Part shown: in pieces, positions 24,301 to 36,300 of the stretch
Layout of the letters: each line of letters starts with the position of its first letter
How positions within the stretch are numbered: position 1 is the stretch's first letter
NCBI GenBank assembly: GCA_032622095.1
Contig: CP136064.1
Location: 110,162,004-110,226,003 of the forward strand
Length of the DNA stretch: 64,000 bases
Source of the DNA: Siphonodentalium dalli
Taxonomy: Eukaryota > Mollusca > Scaphopoda > Gadilida > Siphonodentaliidae
Reading direction: 5' to 3'
Translations under genes and position numbers: made by a program
The notes under the pieces: model-generated
Seen by the model: only the letters and a program-made list of their open reading frames with translations
What the model was told of the DNA's origin: nothing
The model's database searches: none

Positions 24301-27300
24301 TTATTAACCACAACTTAATGTGAATTTATTTAACTAGACCAATGGAGCTCTCTAAGTCCTTGGATGATGGGACTACATTGGATCAAACAGGGCAGAGATA
24401 GGTGATTTAACCCCTTTTACCCATTCCATGTCTTTTAACCTTTTCCATTAAATAAATAATTATATTATTTTGATATCTCACATGGCAATTTGCAACAACA
24501 TGAATAGAACTGCTTATACTATGATAGTGGTGACAGGCTCTAGAGTTTAGACGTTATATTAACCCTTCTATATTGACTCATACATTCCAATAATTTGTGT
24601 TATTACTGGTTATTATGTACATTTGCCATATACTACTTCATATCATAACAGTATACTCTATAATTCAACATTAAAAGATTTTGATTCTGATTATAACAAT
24701 TTACTATCGCCAAGGGATGGGTTAAACATCTGCCGATCGTGATCGGCCTCTCGTTTGTATATCTTTTTATTCTATTAAAGTATTTACAATAGTTTTTATA
24801 CTGTAGGATCTTACAATTAGTTGGATCTCTCAATTGTTCCCGATACAATTTCTCTTTATGTATTGATGAATTCAGGAGGCCATCTGTCATCCATGGTTGT
24901 CGTTTTATGTATTTACGTTTGAGTTTAACTTCTTTTAGTGGAAAAGCAATATTATAAGAATTAGTGAAAATCTTCATAAAAGTGTTATATGTATAATTGG
25001 GGTCATTTGAATGAAAAATGGCATCATAGTTTTCAGAAGACAAGATACGCCTGAAACATGAAATATTTTCCTCAGTGAAGCTTCTTAGCTTCTTATTTTC
25101 TGGCTCTTGGTTTGCCTTGTAAGTAGTAGTTTCACGATAAAACATTCCAAAGTGATCACTAACATCAGCCAAAATTATCCCAGACTGAAAAGCAGATAAG
25201 GGGTCATTTATGAGTATTTGATCAATCAGAGTTGCTGTATATGCGGTTACTCTAGTTGGTCTAAGAATAGTTGGTGAAAAACCTTCAGCAAAGACTGTAT
25301 TTATAAATTCATTTGTTTTTGCATGTAATCCAAATTTAAGAAGATCAATATTAAAGTCTCCCATTAAGAAAGCTTTTTTATGTTCAGAATTTATTCTATT
25401 CATAAGTTCTTTCATGGTCTTTATGAATCTGTCAATGTCTGCTTTAGGTTGTGTATTAGGTCTATAGATAATTCCTACAATGTAAGATTTTTTGTGAGGT
25501 TCATTAATTTCGATGAACAGTGACTCAAAAATGTGAGGAAGAAATATAGATAATTCCTCCCTAATTTTATAATTAATGTCATTCCTAATGTAAAGCCCTA
25601 CTCCTCCTCTGGAATCGTCATCATCTGGTCTACATCTCTTTATAAGAGGATGATAGTCATCTAGGGGAAAATTAATGTTATCCGGAGCTCGAAATATTTC
25701 AGTAAGTCCTATTATACCAAATTTATCTTTTTTATTTTGAAGTTCAAACATTAAAGAATTGAAAGCATCCCAATTACTGTTTAAACTTTGACAATTCAAA
25801 TTAAACAATGATAACCGACTCTTGTCATCAGAAATCATATTGTTATATTCTTCAGGTGAGAAATATTGTGTAGAATCTAGCCCGCTCAAGGGATTATCAT
25901 TTATATCATTATGCACATCAGAACCCATTTCATATTTATTTATGAAGTCATAATTTCCATTATTTTCTATCTCATCAAATCCAATGGTATTTTGATCAGC
26001 CATTAGGAAAAATAAAAAATGTAATGAGGAAAATTCTGGCAGTCACTTGACTTACATAGATGTGATGGAGTAGTCTATAGGGACTCAGAGTCGGAATTCC
26101 ATAAATAAACATTGCATAATTATTATCAACACAAAATATCATATGAAAATAAAAATACTTCCGGTTACACCGCATTTAAATGACCAGTGGGCATTCTCAC
26201 CTCTAGGGCTATACCAAATACCCATTATTGTAATTATAGAATATAAAATATATTGGTTTCATGAATGACCGACCAACTCAGAAAGCCGTTAAAACAACTA
26301 ATCCTTCAAAGTATTACAACAACTATATACGACTTATCACTGAATGTTTCTCATGCATCTCACCGGAAAGCCTCTAAATGCAGACCAAAAATCTACTAAT
26401 CTGATTAAATACACTCCCGATACTTCGCAATACGACCTTTTAGTCTACTTTCCAACTGAGACATACTTCGACAGCAATTTTAGCTGTTACATTGACATAA
26501 TGTAAAGGACAATAAACTAAATTGAAATTCCCAACTACACCTTTTACTGGACTTGGCCTCCAAGTCGCAGTTCGACTTTTAATCCGTCCCAAAAATTCCC
26601 ATTTCTATAAATAAAACGTCCATGCACCCACTGTATACCAAGAATCAGCGACACATTATACATGCAGAGCACAAAATTAAGTTTAGTTGCTTGATGGGAT
26701 ATAGTGAATTAGAATTACTTACTAAACCACGTTTACATGTCATAGCACACACGGTATATATACCATATGGATATCACTGGTGAGATACCCACTGCTAGAA
26801 TGATGTATGGTATGAGTGTGTATTAATATCAGTAATATGTTTAATAAATTATGGTCAGTCAGTTACCCATGAACTATATTTAGCTCAACTTGATGATGGG
26901 GTTGGCAACCATCATCCGTCTGTGTGTGCATGCATCCATCAACAATTTCCTTTGCACATCCTACCTACATGGATAACATGGCCACCGGCAGCCATCTTGG
27001 ATTTTACTTTTTGCATCACTAAATCCTTTGGTTCACCCTACAGGCCACATCCCTGATCTGATTGTCACTAAACTTCATGCGGATCTTTGCTGTGATTTCT
27101 AGGAGATGTAGATATTTAGCAGCCATCAACTTTTTTCCAAATTTCGTTAAAAAACAGCAGCCATCCTGGATTTGACATTTCATTTCATTGCCATGCCCAC
27201 AATTATTGGCATAATGCTTTGAAAATTGACAAGCATGTTTAGGACCAAGTTGTGTAAAGAGGTCAGCTAAACAAATTCTTCCTCACTATTGGCATTACGG

Positions 27301-30300
27301 TCCTGCCCAGTGAGATCTAAAATGGTCCTCACTATTGGCATTAACCCTTTACCCAACAGAATGGCCCTGTGCCAATGCATTCTCTTATATATGCGAGTCG
27401 ACCATAGGTCGCCTCGCATATATAAGAGAATGCATTGGCTTAACACATTAAAAATTATAAAATTGTTAAAGAATGTAAGAAAAAATGGTAAAAAGTGTTT
27501 AAAAAAAATTTGTTTTAGGCCAATGCATTCTCTTATATATGCGAGGCGACCTATGGTCGACTCGCATATATAAGAGAATGCATTGGCACAGGGCATAACT
27601 GTAACCATCACAATGTGGTCAATGAGCCGGTTCCAATGATATCCATATTTGTATGGTTTTATTGAGACAGACCCAAGATAATTTAGGCTGTTGCAGCTTT
27701 ATTTGGCAGTTTTTGGCCGGTTTGTTGGGTAAAGGGTTAAGGACTTTAAGGTCCTGCCCAGTGAGATCTAAAAAGGTCAGTAATGGAATTGCATTGGTTT
27801 GAGGTCTTCAAGAATTTTTAGTACTCCTTGATAAGCCATGAATTTTTTTCTCTACACAGGTGTATAAACCCTGACAATTTCACATTTGTCACAGCTACTG
27901 AAATTATAACATACAAAATTTGATCCCTTCATTGTGTTTCTTAAGCTATCCTTATTCTTTATCATTCCATTGACATATCAGCGTAATATTAACACATCTC
28001 ATGAAACATTTTTTTGCTCTACACTTTTCACTATATATATGATGTAATAATGACTCATTGAACAGAATTCAAATGGAGCGTTGTCTAAATTATTTGTTAA
28101 TTTTTTTTCAGTTGAAAAGAGATGAGACCATTGGAGAAGAGAGTAAGTATAATATAAAAATATCTAGTGATGTTCCGATAAGGAAAAAGCCTCTCTGACT
28201 GATTTCCGATTATCTGGAAGGACAATCCTCCAATGCTCTCTGTAAGAGCCTCTGTCTGCCTAATATCCTCAATAATTCAAACAAATTGTCAACTCTGCCA
28301 AGATATGCCCCAGTGTTTGTTTTGTAGGGCATAAAATTTCCTTTCGTTTGATATATAACTTGATGGAGTCAATTTGGAATTTGCAAGTTCTGCAATTGTG
28401 ATCATAATAATTGAATTTATATCCGTGTATAATCACTACTTACCGGACAGGGAAACTGACGACCGCTTTTGTTGGTAGGTTTTGCTGGTGTTCAATACGA
28501 TATATCCACTTACCTTCATTTGATACTATCGAGTTATACATCAAAAGAAAGGAAATGTCATGGCCAATAAGACACATTGAAATATTGTCACTGAGATGAA
28601 CGATTTTGAGAATCTATATGATAGATGGTGAGTTTTTCCCGAATCGGACTTGTGAACCTTGTTACTGGTAAAGTATATAATGGTATATCTGATACCTGTG
28701 GTTCAAAGTTGGCAGTGGCACCAAAGCCAGTTACCTATACATCACATTTTGCTCTATATTTCGACATCCTTTTTTTCCCCCTATATTTTGAAGTCAAGTC
28801 AGGTCAAGTACTAGCTTGAAGATGCTGTTGATTTTGAAAATTAAGATTCAGTCAAGTTTGGCTCAGTGATTCTTATATTGATTTTTATGAATCGACTTCT
28901 GACCTAAAGGAGACTGTCAGAGTATGTCCTTAGATTAGTTTGCCACACAGTTGGCAGATATCCGTGGTAGCACCGTGGCTTTCTGCCTTTTGCGAATGTA
29001 AGTGCATGTAGACATTTTCATTTTGTATGTTGCCTTTATAGTGGTATCCCAGATAGTATCTTGAGATTAATATGTGACAGATGATGAATTTTCCTTGGCT
29101 TCCTGTTTCAAGAAACTCATCAAATGGGAATCTACTGTGATGTCCACCATGGTCTTCCATAGATGTTTTGTCGGTGGTAGTGCTGCCGTGTCATGCGTCG
29201 ATGATATTTCAGCGAGACGAATGACTTTGATGAATCACCTATTGGATATTCCAGGTTTAAGTGCAAGTTGTTTGGTAGCATGCAAGTTGACATTCAATAG
29301 AGCTTTGGTTGCCATGAACTACTAGTTATACAACCACATAAGTTTTCAAAGATATTTGATTTCTTTTTCTTGAAGAAGATCATCGACCCAGGATAAGTAG
29401 TGCTGAGCAGTTGGCCATTCTTGTCGGGAGATGGTGTAAGCGCTTCACTGTCTGTACTGTACTGTACAATAGGTTTCAAGTTGTTGCATCCCCTACTTTT
29501 TAGCTCACCTGAGACGAAGTCTCCGGTGGAGCTATAGTCATCACTCCTCGTCCGTCGTCCGTCCATCCGTCCGTCCATCCGTCCATCTGTCCGTCAACAA
29601 TTCTTTAAACATCTTCTCCTCTGAAACCATCAGACCGATTGGGTTTATATTTGGTGTGGATGTTCCCTAGGTGACTCTTATTCAGATTTGTTCAAATGAG
29701 GTCACCAAGTCAAATAGTTTTGATGTCAGGACCATAACTATTTTTCCACATAGTAATTCTCAAAACGACTTCTTTTCTGAAGTTGTCGGGCCGAATGGGT
29801 TCATATTTGGTATGAGGGTACCTTGGGTGACTGTGGTTCAGATTTGTTCAAATGAGGTCACTGTGTCGAATGTTGGCGGAGCCAGTGACATAACTAAAAA
29901 CAAAAAAAAACCCAAAAAAATATTCAGATTTAACTCCTTGCTCAATTTAACACACAAATTTTTTTTTATAACATGTTATAAAATTTGAAAAACTCACATA
30001 GTTATAACATCCTCTGAGTTATGAAACTTCAGTCTTCAATGAAATCACAGAAACTTTCCATTACCCACCCCCCCCCCCCCCCCCACCCTCACATGACCCA
30101 GGACCCCACCCTGCCAACAGCCCCTTCACCCATATCATATCACAACTTACCTCTCTCCAGAAGCAGTTATTATATCTGCCAATATTATATCTACAAGAGG
30201 ACTCAGTGTCAGAGAGACACACAGTCAGGTCATTAATTGAGATCAGAATGACAGATTAGAGATTAGAATGTTATTGGACAGGTTTGTGTAAACACTGCAC

Positions 30301-33300
30301 TAGCAATGGTGCTTGTTGTTATTATCAAATTAAAACAAAATTATTTTCTCAAGCCTGAATTTAGTGTGTCTGACATTTGCAGAATGAGGTCCCCAGGGGG
30401 TGAATTTAGTGTTGCTACCCTGTACAGCAGGCTAGAATCACCAACTTCAACAGTAGAACTTCAATCTGTTTCTAGGTTTCCCATGGCAGTTGAGGCCTAA
30501 TCAGACTGAGTGTGAATTCAGTGATGCTAGCCTGCCTTGCGGAATAGTGTCATTCAATTCACATTTTGGGGACCTCATTCTGCAAATGTCAGACACTAAA
30601 TTCAGGCTTGGCTGTTTCATATTATTTTCTTAAAGGAATACGGTGCTGGAAAAAAATAAAAAATTCTTTCAATATACCGATAATATATATATATAATGTC
30701 CATTCGGCGCATATAATCTGATATTCGGCCACCATTCGTTATTTTTATAACGATTATAAAAAATTCCGAAGTTAGCCGAAGATTTTATTATAGACGAAGT
30801 CACGTGATCATCGGCCCGATCACATGATTGTCACATGTAAACAGAAGCATAGCACGTGATCGATCACGTGGTAACCCACCAACAACGCATAGATACGCTA
30901 CGGAAGTATTTTAAGTTTGCGTGTAGTTGATCGCGGCCTTTGAAGATTGACGCGTTATCAGAATATACGAAGGCGAATGCAAAACTTTGCCGAAAACATC
31001 GCCGTTCTCGTAATTGAATGTCTTTATCGTGTTATTATTATTATATGTATCGCGATGTGTTGTTACTATAAAGCCATGCCTGTATATTATTCAGTTTTGC
31101 TTGCATTTATCTATATAAACACGTTCTCGTGTTTATATATAGTTTTCGTTACCGGAATAGTCCAAGTGATATTATATATTCATTTAAAGATTGCACAGTT
31201 ATTAGCCAATTATCATCTCGTAAACATTCCAATTTCCAGATGACCTTTGTCTTGTGTCAATAAAGAGCGTTTCGTTTTAATTTATCGTAACAAGGTAAAA
31301 CAAAAAATATTGGTTTATTGCTGTCGTTTTTAATCCATTATAATCAAGTCATTCATTACCAATATGATATGATAAGTTCATTTTTGTTGGTTATGAATCG
31401 TGTATATATTAGGGCAATACTAGTATGGTGTTTATATATATTTCGGAATATTGCTTCCCCTACCCCAAACTATCTTGCCGACTGTCACTGATGAAATCAC
31501 TGCGTTTATGCATGGTTATTGGCCTATAAAATTACACTCTAGCGACGCAGTCTATTGAATGTGCAGGTCATAACTCGACCTCTATATGTGTCAATTACGC
31601 ATAACAATGGGATTATAAACTATATAAACATTCGCCGTGGTTCGTTTAAACATCCAATCATATATAACACTTTTTGGAAGGAGGGATAATAATCCGGTTT
31701 AGTATGTAAGCACATATACAAGCGTTCTTTATTCGCAAAATATCATAATAGTGAACGCTCTTTATTGTGCCAAGGTAAAGGGACTGGACTTAGAACAGTT
31801 GTCATCGTGATTTTTTAACACCAATACAGGTCAATACATGTACATGAGCTTCCGATATGCATGCTTTATATATCCTTCAAAGGCATAGCAATGTCCGATT
31901 TATTAAACTCTTTTTATTCGTACGATATTAGGAAAACTCTTAACATGGAACGCTGTTTAATGAGCCATGGTGAATGAAATGAGGAATCGACTTAGAATAG
32001 TTGTTATCGTGAATTATTCAACATACTCTAAACTTTAACTGCAATTGTATGTATTCGTAACATGACTAATTTTTCAAATTAAACGCTCTTTATTTGGTAT
32101 ATGTAATCGGTTTCTGATTTTGCGCAACGCGTTTCGCACAGAAATCCAGCCAAATGGCACGTAAACGAACATCGTTTGAAAATGAATACAGCATTATACC
32201 TAACTGAGAGTCACTAGACCGGCCACAGCTGAAAATACTGCATTTATATGGCATTGTTACGGATGAATGATTGTAAAAACGGGACACTCGGGGCATATAT
32301 AAAAATCGGTTGGAACTGTTTTCATAGTTTGGTTTAATTCTCCAACATGTATGTTTTTAAATCACCAGTCCATATATGTTCCTACTTCAGGTTAAACTGT
32401 TGGACAGAATTGGCCACAATGGGGTTGTCAGGTTGGTAATTTTCAAATGAGGTCACCTGGTCAAATAGGGGCCAAGCGAAGGCCAGTTTTCCTCTTAATA
32501 TGCTTCCTTCACAAGGACCATCAGGTCTATTTTACTGATATTTAGTATGAAGGGTTCTTTGGTGTATGGGATTCAAATTTATTCAGATGGGGTCACCAGG
32601 TTAAATAGGGTGGGACCAGGGACATAACTGTATGTCTCTATAGTAATACTTAAAATGTCTTCTCAAGATAGGTTGGACTATTTAGCTTACATATAGTATG
32701 GAGGATCCTTTAGTGTCTGAGATTCAGATTTGTTAACATGAGGTCAACCTGTTAAGAAATGACGGGGCTATGGGGACTTAACAATTTTGTGTCTAATAAA
32801 ATCATTAAAATACAATATTCATTAAAACATCTACCTTGGAACTACCTGACTGATTAATCTGACATACATGTATGGTGTTTTGGGTCCATGGATAATTGGG
32901 CTTCAAACATGTCTAAATGGTTTTATAAAAAGGTGCTTGTGAGATTGGAAATTTCCAACAATTGAGAAAGTTTGAGATGTCGGTTGTGAAATTCCAACCT
33001 AAGACTTGGGAGTCTGGAGCCCGGTCGGGAGGGGACTTGTTCAGCTGGAGGATGGGGTGGGGTGATCAGTAGTGTACAGTTGGTAAATTCAAGGTAGATA
33101 TTCACCGATCTACATACATGAAGCCTCTCTAGCCACATATCCTGTTTAGATCTACTTCTTTTAAAATGATTATGAAAAGTTCTGACTGTTGTGGTCTCCA
33201 GAGTCCCAGTCTTATCAGTCTTTGTAGTCTGGTGAGCGACCCCACAGTCTTTGACTGTCTTGTTAATATTTATTACATCTAGACCACACAGTAGGCATGG

Positions 33301-36300
33301 AAGAATGTCAAATTGAAAGACATGTGCCATGTCGCTGTGCTCTGCATGTCTTTGGTAATTGTTTTTTTCATGGATTTTTGAGTAACGTTAAAATAAAAAA
33401 TGTGCCATTTTCTCGTAACATGACCATATCAACTGGCATATATTCCCCCGCCATGACATATGATATGGCATGTCCTTGGCCTGTCAACAAATTAAATTTT
33501 CTCTTGAGTGAGTGAGATGGTCAAACTCCATGCAGGATTTACCTCCTTGATGACTCGGTAAGACTGCTGCTACCAGTGACATTTTACCCACATTTGGTGG
33601 ACTGACGCGATATTAAGATATATACTAAGTGAGCAGAGAAACATTCTGCCTTTATTAAACACACAAAATATCGATTAAAATTTGTGTAATTTCGTACCTT
33701 AAGTTTGGAAAGTTCCACCAGAAGCAAGGAACTATATTGTGAAACGGTGTGATTTGGTTCTCCGATTATTTTATCAACGCAAAAGTATAAATGCGCATTG
33801 ACGACAATGTCACCACAACACGCATGGCAAGTCAAACACAAGAGTTCTAATTTGCTGCAATTTTGACGAGTAAATTGCGAAAATCGTCAACAAAACTAGA
33901 GCTCTGATCCTCCATTCTGTCATTATGTTTTTAGTGCAAGAATTTTTCTCAAAGGACATAGGAAATTTGACTTTCGAGCGATCGGTTTTCTCTGGAAAAC
34001 CCCGCGCTAAATACAGAAACCACAGACTTGTACCCAGCCGGTTACAGAGTCTGAAAGGAAGTATGACTGGTGCGCTCTGGTAGAGATTGTGCGATAGTGT
34101 CTGTATAAACCATATAATCTAATATGTAGATTGATTTGAATATCTGGCTAGTCAAAAGTGGATGAGATAGGGATTTAACACTTTTGCTTTCAAAGAGTTG
34201 ACTTCAACTCCTAAACATATCCTCTGAAATCACTAAACCATTAGATATGATAGTGAGAGCTCTTTGTATGATGTGAATAGGGGCAGAGCTATGGTTTTTA
34301 AAACTACCCCACCCACACGAAATACTTTAACCCCTTCTTAACCCTTTGAACCCTGACGTCCTGAACGTTAAATGACCCCAACCCGAGGCGCCTGACGTTA
34401 TATATATAGTGTTTCGACGACGTAACCCATAAACATTAGTTGTAAATTTGATTTTCACACCAAGCATAGGTTAGAATTGTTCTCATAGTTTGATTTTCTA
34501 ACCAGTATGTTTTTAGACCAACAGTCAATATTTTCCTACTTCCTGTTAAACTGTTGGACCGAAATTCGAAATGGCCACATTTTTTAACTTTATGGGGGGG
34601 GGGGGGGGGGGGGGTCAGGTTGGCCATAAATTTTAACTTTATGGGGGATATCAGGTTGGAAATTGAAGAGCTTGATGTACCAGTTGTTACATTCCAACCT
34701 AAGAGGGATGAGCAAAAGTTATTTTGTGAACTCAGGAATGTGATATGGCTGTCTTGTTTAAAAAGGGAAGGGGGGGTTGAAGATTTGTCAGTGGTGTGAA
34801 ATAAGAAATTTCAAGGTGAAGACCTCTGCTCAACAAAGATCCTCTAGCTATGTCCCTGTTTAGAACTAATTGTCTTAAGTCATTTTGACAAGTACTGACT
34901 GTTGTAGTCTTCAGAGTCCCCGTCTTCTCAGTCTTTGCAGTCAGGTGGGTGACTCCAGTCATTGACTGTCTTGTTCATTTTGAAGTGAAATTAAAAATAG
35001 CCATTATGGCTAATTTGTGGTGCTCAAGTATTTATCAAGGCATTGACTTTACATGGAACGCGCTGGACACGAAACTATGTTACGAGGTCATTCAGGTCAG
35101 ATGTTTTAAGTCTCTTTCATGTCAACAATTCCACGTTATATTGAACCAATAGCTTCATTTTTGCCGGCGTATGTCAGGTATGTGTATTGACAAGCTCAAC
35201 TATAACCATATCATACATGTATTATTTGAATGATGAAAATAACTTCATTTCACATATATATGTGTACCCATACCATCAGTGGCAGATCCAGAAAATTTGA
35301 AAGGGGAGGGGGCACTATATATTGCTATATATATGATGCATAGCATCATCTGAACCACGAAGCGGCAGTGGGGGAGAGCACAAGCTGGGGATTAATCCCC
35401 CTCTCATCTGTGGGAAAATTTTCTTTGGAAACATTTTTTGTATACTACATTCAAAACGACGCGTTTTCCTGTGTTCTGGGCCCAGTTTATGTAGCTTTAT
35501 GTTAGGCCTATATGAAGCAAGTGACACTAACATTTAGTATAATTATGGTATACTATGGAGGTTTAGTGATGGAAGATCAAAGGTCCTTTGAACAGTGAAC
35601 TTATTTTCTGATAGTCTGTGCAAATGATAGTGAATTACCTGGGCGACATGATGATTTTGGCATGTCGGACATGCCTATGGATTGTGCCCCGGAATCACTG
35701 GGTCACCTATGGTTTGGGTCAGGGCATGGGAGAATATTTTTTAATTCAGAGTGAATAGTCGCAAAATCATGGCTTCTCGTACTAGTATAGAGGTGTTTCG
35801 GCTGGAAATACAATGCATCTATCCAACCACTTAGTTTCCTCCATTGCCCATGCTGAATTTTTCAGTTTTACTCCTAATAGCCATCAGCTTCATTCTGCAC
35901 CAGCAAAATAAGTCATAAATACAAGCCAAATGGGTGGTCCGATCATACTCTGATCATGTACTTGTTTTATTGGTATAAACACAGTTTTCCACCAAAAAAT
36001 GTTTGACATCGGACTGATTAACTAGTATTCCAATCCCCTGTTCATCTACATTCTGGTTACATCCATAATGTTAATTAAAAAATATTGTATGCAGATTAAT
36101 ATCTGTTTTGTAAATGTTTGGGTTATGAATAATTATGTTCAGTCAATCAACTGATTAATGATGATAACGACACACTAAAACCGATGTTTTGAAGGACTAG
36201 TGACTTTTTTTTAGCTCACCTGAGACGAAGTCTCCGGTGGAGCTATAGTCATCACTCCTCGTCCGTCGTCCGTCCATCCGTCAACAATTCTTTGAACATC

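Larger units (their letters stand above)
21056..26030 (-). mobile_element. CR1/Jockey-group LINE split by a pearl-like element
   Basis: A minus-strand non-LTR retrotransposon with an intact endonuclease frame (26003 to 24759), an intact reverse transcriptase frame (23415 to 21529), a short 3' UTR and a TATC microsatellite tail. The only break is D2 (23416-24758), which falls between the domains. No ORF1 seen upstream; the 5' limit is unknown and may reach ~26.7 kb. No target duplication found. Confidence 0.85.
29502..33264 (+). mobile_element. pearl-like element A2 (interrupted)
   Basis: AGCTCACCTGAGACGAAG start after a T-run, TCCG/TCCA microsatellite (29550-29595), ~150-bp cores, poly-C tract with ACATGACCCAGGACCCC (30067-30105), then foreign DNA (about 30345-32330), more cores and the family tail ending CAGTCTTTGACTGTCTTGTT. 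The 135-codon minus frame at 32923-33330 is a chance frame in the tail, equivalent to that in A1. Confidence 0.7.

Noticed and set aside
27267-27611. Overlapping frames on both strands at 27267-27611, 44522-44728 and 52979-53287
   Set aside because: They read through the family-H palindromes, which give the same peptide (QCILLYMR) on either strand.
30947-31243. 98-codon frame with two hydrophobic stretches as a membrane protein
   Set aside because: AT-rich composition gives Ile/Tyr/Val-rich frames by chance; it sits inside a nested insert with no other gene signal.
34338-34430. Complete TTAA element starting CCCTTTGAACCCTGACG
   Set aside because: Only a left-type end was found; no inverted partner downstream.
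35277-35330. hAT/P-type transposon with CAGTGGCAGATCCAG end
   Set aside because: Only one end visible; no duplication or inverted partner in the following kilobase.
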